IMG/VR virus record: IMGVR_UViG_3300037504_001591
Coordinates: 1 to 59,877 of that record
DNA: 59,877 nt
Reading direction: 5' to 3' (one strand)
Source of the DNA: a virus
Shown: positions 1 through 8,539 of the stretch, piece after piece
Layout of the letters: each line of letters opens with the position of its first letter
Position numbering within the stretch: the first letter of the stretch is position 1
Position numbers and translations under genes: made by a program
Notes under the pieces: generated by a model
The model's database searches: none
The model's input: the letters and a program-made list of their open reading frames with translations, nothing else
What the model was told of the DNA's origin: nothing

Positions 1-924
1 TTAATTTTTAGATAAATAATTAGGTATGTAAGCAAAATTAAAAAATTGCTCTTTGTTTTGACTAAGAACTTTTCTTAATTTTTCTAATGACTTTGTTCTT
101 AATCTTCTAACTCTAGCTACTTTTATTTTCAATTCTCTTGATATGGCTGTGAAATCTTTGTGATTAAAGAAATGCTGGTCTAATATAAAATAAGAGGTAG
201 GATCTAGATTATCTCTCATTAATTGCTGCAAATAATTATATAAATACTCACAATTTTTTTGTGTTGTGATTTTTTGAATCTCAGGTATATCATTGTTATA
301 ATTAGCACTTGATTGTTTTATTAAATCATTTAGATTATCAAAATTATTTTCAAATATACAACCCCTTAAATTAAGATTTTTAAACCTAAAAATAGCTTTG
401 ATAAGGAATAAAGTACTATCTTTAATCTTCAACTCATTTATTATTTCCTTATTGGTAGGCTCTTTTTTATATTTAGTATAATAATCAACAATAAACTTAT
501 CATATCTTTTTACAGTATCTACCATATATCTACTGTTACCACTATTTTTTCTTATATAATCAATAATACATCCATGTACTCTCCTAGATGCAAATGTAAC
601 AAATTTACAATTAAATGAAGGGTCAAATCTATAAATAGCCTCCATTAAACCTACATTGCCATAACTAATAAAATCATCTTTTTCTACCATGTAATAAAGA
701 CCTTTATAACTTACTTGATTAAATAACCTGTCCGCAAAAAACTTTACAAGAGATTGCATTACCTTAACAATCTCTTCTAATACAACTTCATCTTTATTCT
801 TATAATATACTAAAAACAACTCATCTATATCTTTATTATATTTTTTGCTATAATATCTACCTACTTTATTTTTATTTCCTTTATTCTTTTGTTTATTATA
901 ACTCACATTCAAACCTCTGCTCAT
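1..924 (-). CDS. Sigma-70 family RNA polymerase sigma factor (FliA/WhiG type)
   Basis: A 307-residue protein that should redirect host RNA polymerase to phage promoters. Around residues 80-130 it carries a clear sigma region 2: a DDFISYGNVGLMEAIYRFDP segment, then a FxTFASRRVxGxIIDYIR segment, the FliA/WhiG arrangement of core-binding and -10-recognition helices. A region-3-like helix follows (YKKEPTNKEIINEL), and a region 4 helix-turn-helix occupies about residues 235-295 (ISRELKIKVARVRRLRTKSL). The ATG at 924 has little Shine-Dalgarno support; a GTG six codons later (position 906) sits 7 bases after AGAGG and may be the true start. The gene overlaps the end of the upstream gene. Its stop codon is the first base triplet of the window. 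Confidence 0.85.
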   Translation of the reverse strand: MSRGLNVSYNKQKNKGNKNKVGRYYSKKYNKDIDELFLVYYKNKDEVVLEEIVKVMQSLVKFFADRLFNQVSYKGLYYMVEKDDFISYGNVGLMEAIYRFDPSFNCKFVTFASRRVHGCIIDYIRKNSGNSRYMVDTVKRYDKFIVDYYTKYKKEPTNKEIINELKIKDSTLFLIKAIFRFKNLNLRGCIFENNFDNLNDLIKQSSANYNNDIPEIQKITTQKNCEYLYNYLQQLMRDNLDPTSYFILDQHFFNHKDFTAISRELKIKVARVRRLRTKSLEKLRKVLSQNKEQFFNFAYIPNYLSKN

Positions 925-1300
925 ATAATTTGCATTCCAGTAGCTTTTTTCTTCTTCTATTAACCTCTTTTTTTAAAGAGATGTCATTTTCTAATTTACT
1001 TTTTAAACATCGAACTAGTAAATTTAAATCAGTATTATTAACATAATTAACAACAGTTTCATTGTTATCTTGATAAATCAAATCTACAATCCATGTATTA
1101 TTTCTAATATAAATATAAAAATGAAGATTAATTCCATCATAATTAACTGTAATAACATTTCCACTTATATATTTATCTTCATCAAGTAAATTAGAAACTT
1201 CTATTTGTGCAGCATAATAAGTATAATAAACATCTAATAAATATTCATTAAAAATATGTTTTAACATATTTTTAGTTACTTTTTTATTACTAATTTCCAT
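896..1300 (-). CDS. Hypothetical protein, 134 aa
   Basis: I do not recognise this protein. It is a mixed alpha/beta protein with an aromatic middle section and a lysine/arginine-rich C-terminal helix. The ATG is about 10 bases after AGAGAGG. It overlaps the start of the sigma-factor gene by about 29 bases, so the two are probably translated together, and a candidate promoter lies just upstream. Confidence 0.75.
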   Translation of the reverse strand: MEISNKKVTKNMLKHIFNEYLLDVYYTYYAAQIEVSNLLDEDKYISGNVITVNYDGINLHFYIYIRNNTWIVDLIYQDNNETVVNYVNNTDLNLLVRCLKSKLENDISLKKEVNRRRKKLLECKLYEQRFECEL

Positions 1301-1427
1301 AATTCTTATACCTCTCTTAGTATTGATTACCTTAAATATTTTATATTAATTTACTTTATGTTAAATACTTATCTATATTAAAAAAAAATTAGCATCGAAT
1401 TTTTTATATCAAATTTTTTATCCAATT

Positions 1428-1456
1428 TATTTACTTAAATGCAAATTATGTGTCAA
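1428..1456 (-). promoter_or_regulatory. Candidate sigma-70 promoter upstream of the sigma-factor pair
   Basis: On the minus strand TTGACA (1451-1456) is followed after 17 bases by TAAATA (1428-1433), a weak -10. A second TTGACA lies 13 bases further upstream (1464-1469), inside the end of the methyltransferase gene. The 152-base gap 1301-1452 otherwise holds only AT-rich DNA. Confidence 0.4.
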
Positions 1457-2229
1457 TGTATTGTGTCAAGATTTAATCCATCTTTCTCTTTCTGTGTGTC
1501 TTCAATTCTTTTATTAGCTATCTCAACATAAGGTTTATATAAATCAAATCCAATAAACCTCCTACCTAATCTCTTACATACAACACCAGTAGTTCCAGAA
1601 CCCGAAAACGGGTCAACAACTAAATCACCTTTTTTTGTAGTTAAATATAAACAAGTTTCCACCAACTTCTCGGGAAAACCTGAATGACCCCACTTTGACT
1701 TTGTTTCTTTCCTACCAAACTCTAAACCTTTCAACTTCTTTTTATTACTATTAAAAGGAATTTCCCAAACATTCCCCACATTCTTAGTTTTAAATACTTC
1801 AGGATTTTTTTCATAAACTGTTTTCTTATCAATACAAACACCATCAGAGGTATGTCTTAACCAAAATATATACTCTATTTGATTTGTTAATTGTCTATCT
1901 GTATTTGCAGGTTGACTATTATATCGATACCACACAACTGTATCATGCAACTTAAACATAACTTTATCGGTAGCCACCCTCATCAAATCAAAAGCTCTCA
2001 CGGTAGTTTCAGAATCATTCATACAATTCAACCAAAAATTCCCATCGTTTTTCAAAACTCGTTTAATTTCTATCAACCATTTCTCAACCCACTCTATATA
2101 TTGTAAGTACGAATTAAAATATGCTTCATAAGAAAACCCTTTCCAATAAGGCGGAGAAGTAACAACACAATCTACTGAACCAGTTTCTAATTGACTTAAA
2201 CCTTTTACTATATCTATATGCTTAACCAT
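1453..2229 (-). CDS. DNA methyltransferase, beta class (N6-adenine or N4-cytosine)
   Basis: A 258-residue S-adenosylmethionine-dependent DNA methyltransferase. The catalytic motif IV is TSPPY at residues 24-28, near the N-terminus, and the SAM-binding motif DPFSGSGTT lies in the C-terminal third followed by GRRFIGFDL. That order (catalytic motif before SAM motif) defines the beta class; SPPY occurs in both N4-cytosine and N6-adenine enzymes, so the modified base is open. No restriction partner is adjacent, which suggests an orphan enzyme protecting phage DNA or marking it for replication or packaging. The ATG follows AGAGGGG. Confidence 0.88.
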   Translation of the reverse strand: MVKHIDIVKGLSQLETGSVDCVVTSPPYWKGFSYEAYFNSYLQYIEWVEKWLIEIKRVLKNDGNFWLNCMNDSETTVRAFDLMRVATDKVMFKLHDTVVWYRYNSQPANTDRQLTNQIEYIFWLRHTSDGVCIDKKTVYEKNPEVFKTKNVGNVWEIPFNSNKKKLKGLEFGRKETKSKWGHSGFPEKLVETCLYLTTKKGDLVVDPFSGSGTTGVVCKRLGRRFIGFDLYKPYVEIANKRIEDTQKEKDGLNLDTIH

Positions 2230-2291
2230 TTTTCTACCCCTCTTTATTTTAATTAATTAAACCCACCCTACCATCTCTAACTCTATAAACT

Positions 2292-2969
2292 TTACTTCCT
2301 CCCCTTAGCTTGCCTATTAATCCATTTTTCTCTCTCTTTTTCTTTTAAATCTATCATAAAAGAACTTGTGTTTATCAAAAATTTATTATACCCATCTGGA
2401 TAAAAAATTATATCAAATAATTGTATTAATCGATTATAAAAAAACTCTCCTGCTATTGCTACAAGTAACCAAGCTGGAAACATAACAAAAGTAATAATTC
2501 CCATCACATTTAAAGGTAGATGAGAGTAATCCCACCAAACATAACCTAAACTTCTTGATAATAAACCAACAATAAACTCTAATAACATAAAACATAAAGC
2601 ATAAATAACCCATCTTAATATCTTAAAAAATAAATGCTTAATATCTTCATTCTTACTAAAGTTTAACTTTCCAATACTCTGCTTTGATGGTAATATTTTC
2701 ATCAATAAAGGATATAAAAACATATAAGGTAAAAAAGACCATCCATATAATAAAGGTGTAAAAATAGATGTAGATCCTTCACTATTACCTTTAGTAGCAA
2801 TAGTTTCAAAAGAAAATCCATTATCTATTATACTCTTTATTAAAGTACCATAACCAGTATAAAGAACTTCTACTACAATACCTGTTAAACCCATAATTAT
2901 AAATAAAAATATAGATAAGTAAATTTTATATTTTAATTCATTACTCACAGTATCCTCCTTATTAAACAT
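2292..2969 (-). CDS. Multi-pass membrane protein, CmpB-like putative ABC transporter permease family
   Basis: An integral membrane protein of 225 residues with about five hydrophobic segments. The stretch VWWDYSHLPLNVMG resembles the W-W-D-Y-S...P-L-N signature of the CmpB-type 'putative ABC transporter permease' family (PF06541), which is common in Firmicutes and other anaerobes. I chose the ATG at 2969, which lies 6 bases after AAAAGG, over a TTG two codons upstream. It stands between a methyltransferase and the pentapeptide genes. A transporter role in a phage is unproven; it could alter the host membrane or exclude other phages. Confidence 0.65.
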   Translation of the reverse strand: MFNKEDTVSNELKYKIYLSIFLFIIMGLTGIVVEVLYTGYGTLIKSIIDNGFSFETIATKGNSEGSTSIFTPLLYGWSFLPYMFLYPLLMKILPSKQSIGKLNFSKNEDIKHLFFKILRWVIYALCFMLLEFIVGLLSRSLGYVWWDYSHLPLNVMGIITFVMFPAWLLVAIAGEFFYNRLIQLFDIIFYPDGYNKFLINTSSFMIDLKEKEREKWINRQAKGRK

Positions 2970-3022
2970 ATACAACCTTTTTTTTAAGATTTATTCATAT
3001 AGTTTAAAATGGGTATATTAAA

Positions 3023-3742
3023 TTATACTTTTTGGTTTGGTTTCATATACATGAATTTCTCCAATTCATTTTTTAACCAATTTAATTGCTCATTAAACTG
3101 GTCTATGTTATCAAATTCTTTTCTCAATATTTCAAGCTCTCTTTCACTTTTAATAATATTTTCCCATTCTTCCCAAGTCTTGGTTAAACAACCAATTTGG
3201 CATATCTTTTTTGTATAATATATATCAAATCGATAAATATTTAAAATAGTTTTTATAGTTGTATTATAAACATTAGCACCTGTAAGGTTAACACCTGTAA
3301 GATTAACACATGCAAGATAAGCACCTGTAAGATTAGACCATTGAAGGTCAGCTTCTCGAAGGTCTGTTCCTTGAAGGTCAGCTTCTCGAAGGTCTGTTCC
3401 TCGAAGGTCAGCACCTGTAAGATTAGACCATTGAAGGTCGGCTTCTCTAAGGTTAGCATCTCTAAGGTTAGCATCTCTAAGGTTAACATGTATGAGGCTC
3501 GCATTAGCAAGATTCGCACGTGTAAGATTAACACATGCAAGGTTAGCATTAGCAAGATTCGCACGTGTAAGATTAACACATGGAAGATTCGCACCTCTAA
3601 GATCCGCTCCTCTAAGATCCGCACATGCAAGGTTAGCACTTATAAGGGTGGCTCCTCTAAGGTCAGCCCTTTTCCCGCCTTCCTGGTCGTATAACCATAA
3701 CAAATGCTTTTCTAATATGTCTTTTGACTTATCTTCATTCAT
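3023..3742 (-). CDS. Pentapeptide-repeat protein (copy 1)
   Basis: A 239-residue protein made of an N-terminal helix ([19 protein letters not shown]), roughly 25 A(D/N)LXX pentapeptides (about residues 27-165) expected to form a right-handed quadrilateral beta-helix, and a helical C-terminal domain with an [12 protein letters not shown] motif. That architecture is common in phage and bacterial pentapeptide proteins. Some family members imitate DNA and inhibit gyrase, but nothing here proves that role. It starts inside the end of the similar gene upstream (8-base overlap), with a strong AGGAGG. The two genes share a 74-bp identical segment, so they arose by duplication or gene conversion. Confidence 0.85.
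   Translation of the reverse strand: MNEDKSKDILEKHLLWLYDQEGGKRADLRGATLISANLACADLRGADLRGANLPCVNLTRANLANANLACVNLTRANLANASLIHVNLRDANLRDANLREADLQWSNLTGADLRGTDLREADLQGTDLREADLQWSNLTGAYLACVNLTGVNLTGANVYNTTIKTILNIYRFDIYYTKKICQIGCLTKTWEEWENIIKSERELEILRKEFDNIDQFNEQLNWLKNELEKFMYMKPNQKV
3654..3727 (-). repeat. 74-bp identical repeat shared by the two pentapeptide genes (copy A)
   Basis: Positions 3654-3727 are identical to 4402-4475 (offset 748). The segment encodes the conserved N-terminal helix and the first pentapeptides of both proteins. It indicates a recent tandem duplication or ongoing gene conversion. Confidence 0.85.
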
Positions 3743-4502
3743 TATTAGCCTCCTTTCTCTTTTCTATCATACTTTTTAACCATTCTAATTGCTCGTCAAA
3801 CTCTTCTTTACTACTAAATTGTTTTCTCAATATTTCCAATTCTCTTTCAGAATTGATAATTTTTTCCCATTCTTCCCAAGTCTTGTTTAAACATCCTATT
3901 TGGCATATTACATCTGTATAGTAAATATGAAACTTGTAAACATTTTGAATAGTTTTTATATTTGTATTGTAAACATTCGCATCTCTAAGGTCTGCATTAG
4001 TAAGGTAAGCATTAGTAAGGTAAGCATTGGTAAGGTCTGCACCGCTAAGCTTAGCACCGCTAAGGTTCACCCCTCTAAGGTCTGCATTATTAAGGTCTGC
4101 ATCTATAAGGTAAGCATTGGTAAGATTCGCACCTCTAAGGTTTGCACCCCTAAGGTAAGCACCGTTAAGGTTTGCACCCCTAAGGTCTGCATCTCTAAGG
4201 TAAGCACCGTTAAGGTTAGCACCGCTAAGGTTCACCCCTCTAAGGTCTGCATTATTAAGGTCTGCATCTATAAGGTAAGCATTGGTAAGATTCGCACCTC
4301 TAAGGTAAGCATTGGTAAGATTCGCATTGATAAGGCTAACACCGCTAAGATTCGCATCTCTAAGGTTCGCCCCTTCAAGGTCTGCACCTCTAAGGTAAGC
4401 ACCTCTAAGGTCAGCCCTTTTCCCGCCTTCCTGGTCGTATAACCATAACAAATGCTTTTCTAATATGTCTTTTGATTCTTTATATTTCATTATTTTTCCC
4501 AT
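3735..4502 (-). CDS. Pentapeptide-repeat protein (copy 2)
   Basis: A 255-residue paralogue of the next gene downstream with the same plan: N-terminal [19 protein letters not shown] helix, about 29 [10 protein letters not shown]-type pentapeptides (about residues 33-180), then a C-terminal domain with [14 protein letters not shown]. The coding DNA of the helix contains a perfect 91-bp internal duplication offset by 165 bp, exactly eleven pentapeptides, so repeat number is probably evolving by recombination. The protein should be a soluble rod in the cytoplasm; the target is unknown. The ATG lies very close to AGGAG (3 bases), an unusually short spacing. Confidence 0.85.
   Translation of the reverse strand: MGKIMKYKESKDILEKHLLWLYDQEGGKRADLRGAYLRGADLEGANLRDANLSGVSLINANLTNAYLRGANLTNAYLIDADLNNADLRGVNLSGANLNGAYLRDADLRGANLNGAYLRGANLRGANLTNAYLIDADLNNADLRGVNLSGAKLSGADLTNAYLTNAYLTNADLRDANVYNTNIKTIQNVYKFHIYYTDVICQIGCLNKTWEEWEKIINSERELEILRKQFSSKEEFDEQLEWLKSMIEKRKEANNE
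4051..4306 (-). repeat. Internal 91-bp direct repeat in pentapeptide gene copy 2
   Basis: Positions 4051-4141 and 4216-4306 are identical, offset 165 bp (11 x 15). It lies within a wider array of degenerate 15-bp units that encode the pentapeptides, so expansion or contraction keeps the reading frame. Confidence 0.85.
4402..4475 (-). repeat. 74-bp identical repeat shared by the two pentapeptide genes (copy B)
   Basis: Second copy of the segment at 3654-3727; it covers the start of pentapeptide gene copy 2. Confidence 0.85.
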
Positions 4503-4508
4503 TATCTC

Positions 4509-4745
4509 CTAATCACATTTATTATACTTTACTTTAAAAGTATTTATAGAAAAATTACTTAAATTAAAATAATCTAAATAACCCTCTTTATTTTTATAAA
4601 AAACATACTTATTAAATCCTTGTATTTCTATATCTAGAATACAATCTATATCTTCTAAAAATCCTGTTTGTTCTTTTATATACTCGCCACAATGACAAAA
4701 CATACAAGCTAAAATTAACACTATTATAAATAGTAATTTATTCAT
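4509..4745 (-). CDS. Small predicted lipoprotein, 78 aa
   Basis: The N-terminus is MNK followed by a hydrophobic stretch ending in LILAC, which fits a lipobox with the lipidated cysteine at residue 14. The mature part is short, acidic and aromatic and is not recognised. A small phage lipoprotein could act in superinfection exclusion or lysis, but that is only inference. The ATG follows AGGAG and overlaps the stop region of the upstream gene. Confidence 0.65.
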   Translation of the reverse strand: MNKLLFIIVLILACMFCHCGEYIKEQTGFLEDIDCILDIEIQGFNKYVFYKNKEGYLDYFNLSNFSINTFKVKYNKCD

Positions 4746-4992
4746 ATTTATCTAACTCCTCTGTCCTAATTTGCTCAAAATAAAAACAAATAACCTCATT
4801 TAGTTCTTCTAATACTTGTTTAAAAGTATAATTATCAAAATACTCTAATATCTTATCCTTAAATATTAAAAGCCTTCTTTTAAAATCAATCTTAAATCTT
4901 TCATAATGATATAAATAAGTTTCTATAAAATCATCTGTAATTTTGATTCCCTCATCCCCCATATACTCTATGTAATCATAGATTCTATTCAT
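4738..4992 (-). CDS. Hypothetical protein, 84 aa
   Basis: An unrecognised, mostly helical and acidic small protein with many aromatic residues. The ATG has a good AAGGAG site. It overlaps the lipoprotein gene by 8 bases, suggesting coupled translation. Confidence 0.75.
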   Translation of the reverse strand: MNRIYDYIEYMGDEGIKITDDFIETYLYHYERFKIDFKRRLLIFKDKILEYFDNYTFKQVLEELNEVICFYFEQIRTEELDKYE

Positions 4993-5009
4993 CTTTTCTC
5001 TCCTTTTTA

Positions 5010-5261
5010 TTATAATAATAAATGTTCCTCTATATCAAATCTAATATAAATTTCCTCTTCCTCATAGTCTTTTTGTCTTGTAGTTATATATTCTAATGCT
5101 TTTTCTCTTGTCGAGAAAACACAAGATACAAAAGCATACATTTCCTCATCATCATATTCTAATACTACAAATACTTTCATTTTTTTGTACTCCTTTTTTT
5201 TTAATTTGTTTAACTCGTGTAACTGGTTTTCGAATATCATTTGCTGTCTCCAATTACTCAT
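5010..5261 (-). CDS. Small protein with two candidate starts, DUF7336-like core
   Basis: The core, beginning MKVFVVLEYDDEEMYAFVSC and followed by a FSTREKALEYI helix, resembles a small phage family that starts MKV(Y/F)VV and has a 'FST.EKAEEYI' helix (DUF7336-like). Two starts are plausible: the ATG at 5261 after AAGGGGG (83 residues), and an in-frame ATG at 5180 after AAGGAG (56 residues) that matches the family start. The 27-residue extension is rich in lysine and glutamine. Confidence 0.65.
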   Translation of the reverse strand: MSNWRQQMIFENQLHELNKLKKKEYKKMKVFVVLEYDDEEMYAFVSCVFSTREKALEYITTRQKDYEEEEIYIRFDIEEHLLL

Positions 5262-5292
5262 ACAACCCCCTTAAAATAATTCTGTTTGCTCT

Positions 5293-5604
5293 TTAAATGA
5301 ACGGTTTATAAATATAAACTTCAATATAATAAAACTTAAATCTATCACAATACTCTATATTCAAATCATAAATAAAATCTTGATCAACATTATCCAAAAA
5401 TCTTCCTATTGCAAGTAAAGTTTCATAACAACTTATACTATAATCACTATCATTATAAACTAAATCTGTAATTTTTTTATTAAGATAATCTTCATCTTCA
5501 AGAAACTTAGTAACACTATAATGATCTACCCCAGGTAACTTTTTTAAATCATCAAAAGTTTCAATCTCATAAACATTATACTGAAGTTTATTAATATTAA
5601 TCAT
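5293..5604 (-). CDS. Hypothetical protein, 103 aa
   Basis: An unrecognised acidic, aromatic alpha/beta protein in the early small-gene cluster. The start has a strong AAGGAG 6-7 bases upstream. Confidence 0.75.
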   Translation of the reverse strand: MININKLQYNVYEIETFDDLKKLPGVDHYSVTKFLEDEDYLNKKITDLVYNDSDYSISCYETLLAIGRFLDNVDQDFIYDLNIEYCDRFKFYYIEVYIYKPFI

Positions 5605-5614
5605 AAAACTCTCC

Positions 5615-6064
5615 TTAATAATGAGGTGTTATCAATAACACCTTTTCATCTTTAACATGTATAGCTTTAAAGACTGGTATCCACTGTTCATTTAAAAATT
5701 CTTTATCTGTTTGATAATAAAAAGAATCCCAATTTAAAGTAGAAAAATAAAAATCCTCAATACGTTGAGTCAATACTAAAGTATCATCATCTAAATTCTT
5801 TATCTTATCTCTTAATTCTTTTACAGTAAGATGCCCTTTATACTCTCTAGCTTTAGCTATAGGCTGGTTAATATTTGGCTCTCTTTTCTTTTGTGCCTCT
5901 ATTCTTGATAGCATGTTTTCTAATTCATTATCATCGGCATTAATATTACCAACAATTATTTCTTTACCACCAATACTTATAACGACTTCATAAGTATCTT
6001 CTTTTTTCTCAATTATACCTTCTTTTTCATTATAAACATATTTATGAATATACTTATCTTCCAT
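5615..6064 (-). CDS. Hypothetical phage protein, 149 aa
   Basis: The C-terminal half begins HLTVKELRDKIKNLDDDTLV, a pattern seen in many small phage and plasmid proteins ('LTVgeLr..L..lpDd..Vl'), followed by RIEDFYFSTLNWDSF. No function is known for that family. The N-terminal half is variable and charged. Good AAGGAG site. Confidence 0.7.
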   Translation of the reverse strand: MEDKYIHKYVYNEKEGIIEKKEDTYEVVISIGGKEIIVGNINADDNELENMLSRIEAQKKREPNINQPIAKAREYKGHLTVKELRDKIKNLDDDTLVLTQRIEDFYFSTLNWDSFYYQTDKEFLNEQWIPVFKAIHVKDEKVLLITPHY

Positions 6065-6066
6065 AT

Positions 6067-6462
6067 TTACTCCTTTATTGATTCTATCGTGATTACTTGA
6101 TAATCAACAAAAATTACTCTTATATCATCATCAACAGGTATCTTACAATTGCCACCCAATTCTTTAACCTGTTCTTTTATATCATCTGTGATTAAATCAC
6201 TTATTTCTTTTTTCAAATCCCTATGTAATATTCTTTCACTATATCTTACACACGCATGATCTCTTATGATAACCCTATCATCTATAAAGTTTTTATTCAT
6301 CCAACTAATTTTTTGTTTGTATTTATTAATCTCCGAACTTTTTTTAGAGATTTGATCGATAAGTTCTTTTTTCTTATTATTAAGTTTTCTTACCTCATTT
6401 TCTGTAACTTTAATTTTATCAATATATTCTTTAATTAAAGACTTACTTCTTGTTTTTGTCAT
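6067..6462 (-). CDS. Coiled-coil hypothetical protein, 131 aa
   Basis: I place the start at 6462 because that ATG sits 5 bases after AGGAGGG; a longer reading to 6507 has no such site. Residues about 8-55 form a lysine/glutamate-rich coiled coil, and the second half contains a VIIRDHACVRYSERIL segment, a pattern found in small phage proteins of unknown function. It overlaps the upstream gene by 20 bases. Confidence 0.7.
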   Translation of the reverse strand: MTKTRSKSLIKEYIDKIKVTENEVRKLNNKKKELIDQISKKSSEINKYKQKISWMNKNFIDDRVIIRDHACVRYSERILHRDLKKEISDLITDDIKEQVKELGGNCKIPVDDDIRVIFVDYQVITIESIKE

Positions 6463-6838
6463 TATAACCCTCCTCACAAGAGATGTTATCATAACCCATA
6501 AAGTCATTTATATTATGCATAGTTTGTAAACGATTATAAAGTATTCTATTATTAATATAAGTACCCATATCAACTGTAACATCTTCATTTTTTCTATAGT
6601 CAGTTATACTAAAATTAACAAATTGTTTTGACAATTCATCTATGCACTTTTCATAAGTATCAAAAACCATGTATCTTTCATTACCTTCTGCTCCAATTTT
6701 TACATATTTTTTCGCATATTTAAGAGGGTTAGTACCTAAAATATTATAATAAACATATAAATTATCTTTAATTTTCTTTGCATCATATAAATCAAATGCA
6801 TGATCACAAACATCTTTTTCAAATACTATTATTTCCAT
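6443..6838 (-). CDS. Hypothetical protein, 131 aa
   Basis: Not recognised. Mixed alpha/beta composition with a lysine-rich C-terminal end. AGGAG precedes the ATG by 7 bases; the gene is 3 bases from the membrane-protein gene upstream. Confidence 0.72.
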   Translation of the reverse strand: MEIIVFEKDVCDHAFDLYDAKKIKDNLYVYYNILGTNPLKYAKKYVKIGAEGNERYMVFDTYEKCIDELSKQFVNFSITDYRKNEDVTVDMGTYINNRILYNRLQTMHNINDFMGYDNISCEEGYNDKNKK

Positions 6839-6841
6839 AAA

Positions 6842-7039
6842 CTATCTCCTATCCATAAATCTAAAAGATATATTTATTAATATAAAAGTAATAAATATAC
6901 CCCCAAAAAACCCAGAAAGTATTAAAATTAAAATACTTCCAGGTATTATGTTAAAAATAGTCAAAATAATTAACACAACTACAAGTAATGTTAAACCAAT
7001 TAACATAAACTCACCCTTAGTCAATTTTCTTATTCTCAT
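6842..7039 (-). CDS. Small membrane protein with two transmembrane helices
   Basis: A 65-residue protein with two hydrophobic helices (about residues 12-33 and 37-57) separated by a short IPGS turn, and basic ends, so both termini probably face the cytoplasm. A second ATG at 7006 follows GGTGAG and would give 54 residues. Two-helix proteins of this size include class II holins, but there is no lysis gene next to it, so holin is only a possibility. Confidence 0.65.
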   Translation of the reverse strand: MRIRKLTKGEFMLIGLTLLVVVLIILTIFNIIPGSILILILSGFFGGIFITFILINISFRFMDRR

Positions 7040-7484
7040 TTATCCATTCCTCTAATTTCCAATCTTCAGGAGTACCATATACCTGTGAATATACTTGATT
7101 TTCATACTCTTTACTTTCACTTTCTATTATGGATCTCCATTTGTCTAAACGACCTCTTTCAAAATTATACATAGCAGGATAAGTATTATAATACGGGGTC
7201 AGAGCAAAAGAGTAAGGCAATCCATTATAATCACAAAACTCACTAAAACATCTATAACATACAACTCCTGCATTCATTCTATTTACTGTATTTAAAGAAA
7301 AATAATTCCATACTCTATCTGGAACTATAAAATAATTATATTTATCCGATCTAGCACAAATACTACAAGTACTATACTTAAGCCATTTTAAATGTTTACC
7401 TATTATAGAAAAGGGAAACTTCTTTAGTAGTTCTCTAAACCATCTTCTAAATCTATAATAAGATCTATTGTATATATTTTTCAT
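7017..7484 (-). CDS. Zinc-ribbon protein, 155 aa
   Basis: Two CxxC knuckles, CSIC near residue 41 and CYRC near residue 95, are spaced as in a treble-clef or zinc-ribbon fold. The text between and after them (FIVPDRVWNYF ... VCYRCFSEF) resembles a small phage family in which 'VPDelW' precedes the second knuckle. The N-terminus is very basic, which would suit nucleic-acid binding. No known catalytic function. Confidence 0.72.
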   Translation of the reverse strand: MKNIYNRSYYRFRRWFRELLKKFPFSIIGKHLKWLKYSTCSICARSDKYNYFIVPDRVWNYFSLNTVNRMNAGVVCYRCFSEFCDYNGLPYSFALTPYYNTYPAMYNFERGRLDKWRSIIESESKEYENQVYSQVYGTPEDWKLEEWINENKKID

Positions 7485-7496
7485 ATTAAAAACTCC

Positions 7497-7739
7497 TTAA
7501 TGAATTTCACTTTCGATATTATTAATTGAAAGTTGATTTGCAATCTTTTTAGCTAGTTTATAAGCATCCTCCTCATACATATTCCAATTCTCTGCACAAT
7601 TATTTACCCAAACCGACCAATATTCATTTAAAGCTGTGGGTATGTAATATCTACCATTAACAGCTCCTTTTTTTACCTCAATAAAAATAGGAAACTTATC
7701 ATTATCTAAATAATGTTTTTTAATAATATTTAAATTCAT
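7497..7739 (-). CDS. Hypothetical protein, 80 aa
   Basis: I place the start at the ATG at 7739, because the AAGGAG just upstream is its ribosome binding site; a TTG-initiated version would place that site inside the coding sequence. The protein is not recognised; it has a tryptophan-rich middle section and a helical C-terminus. Confidence 0.7.
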   Translation of the reverse strand: MNLNIIKKHYLDNDKFPIFIEVKKGAVNGRYYIPTALNEYWSVWVNNCAENWNMYEEDAYKLAKKIANQLSINNIESEIH

Positions 7740-7818
7740 AGATAACTCCTTTATCAAAAAAATAGATATTATATTTATATATACTAATTACTTTATTTTT
7801 ATCTTCAATTAATTTTTT

Positions 7819-8154
7819 CTAACCATCTATTCCTATTTCTTCTACTTCTTTTAGTATAGAATTATTTTTTTCTTTCTGTTCACACAACCAATCTAAAAAA
7901 CATTTATACTTAGACATAAATAAACTAGAATTCATCTCATATTCATCATGAGAATCCTTACTAAAAGCACTTAAAAAATAGGAACAATGATAAACTTCAT
8001 TGATTCCACTTGAGGAAAAGCAAAATTTTGAGTCATTAACTTTATTTCTCACAAACTCTGAAGAAGTCCAACACTTAAAAGAGTCTGTAGCCCATTCAAA
8101 ATCTTTTTCTTTCTCTAAAATTTTATTAATTTTTTGTTCTCTTGTAATACCCAT
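7819..8154 (-). CDS. Hypothetical protein, 111 aa
   Basis: Not recognised. It contains four cysteines and several tryptophans but no CxxC knuckle. A strong AGGAGG lies 6 bases before the ATG. A 61-base AT-rich gap separates it from the next gene downstream. Confidence 0.72.
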   Translation of the reverse strand: MGITREQKINKILEKEKDFEWATDSFKCWTSSEFVRNKVNDSKFCFSSSGINEVYHCSYFLSAFSKDSHDEYEMNSSLFMSKYKCFLDWLCEQKEKNNSILKEVEEIGIDG

Positions 8155-8200
8155 AAGGTACCTCCTTTAATTTAATTAAAAAATAGCTTTAAAAATAATT

Positions 8201-8539
8201 TTAAGTCCTTGTACTATCCTTATTATGATATAATTTTTGAAATTTTTTATATGCTTTTTTAAATTCCTTATTATCAATTTCATTAATATTATCAATAAAA
8301 TCATCCTTATTATCATTTAAAGTGTTAACCCATATTAAATTATACCCCTCAGGATATAACCTGTAATATTTTTGCCGTGATCTACTTCCCATTAATACCT
8401 CTTTTACTATATTTTCTTCGCCTACTGCATATTTTACAACCACACCTAAATCATTCATAGCATAACCTCTATATATTTTATAACCATTTAATCTAGGATA
8501 ACCTTCTCTAATATAAATAAAACAAAATATATTCATCAT
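8201..8539 (-). CDS. Hypothetical protein related to the gene at 9320-9625
   Basis: The C-terminal half shares a pattern with the protein at 9320-9625: an aromatic run, a (W)V..L acidic turn, then DNKEFKKAYKKF against DNKGFKEALEKH. The two look like diverged paralogues. The start codon forms an ATGA overlap with the stop of the upstream gene, so translation is probably coupled. Function unknown. Confidence 0.72.
   Translation of the reverse strand: MMNIFCFIYIREGYPRLNGYKIYRGYAMNDLGVVVKYAVGEENIVKEVLMGSRSRQKYYRLYPEGYNLIWVNTLNDNKDDFIDNINEIDNKEFKKAYKKFQKLYHNKDSTRT

Noticed and set aside
1301-1452. A possible small RNA gene or tRNA in the gap before the sigma-factor pair
   Set aside because: No cloverleaf or GC-rich helix; only AT-rich DNA and a weak promoter.
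3280-4410. The regular 15-bp repeats as a possible CRISPR array
   Set aside because: There are no unique spacers; the units are contiguous, in frame and encode pentapeptides.
3253-4442. Long reading frames in other frames across the pentapeptide genes, on both strands
   Set aside because: They arise because 15-bp repeats keep all frames open. Their products are simple repeats of M-L-x-L or K-V-S-I type with no ribosome binding site.
6842-7039. Holin
   Set aside because: It has two membrane helices of suitable size, but it lies among early genes with no lysis enzyme beside it.
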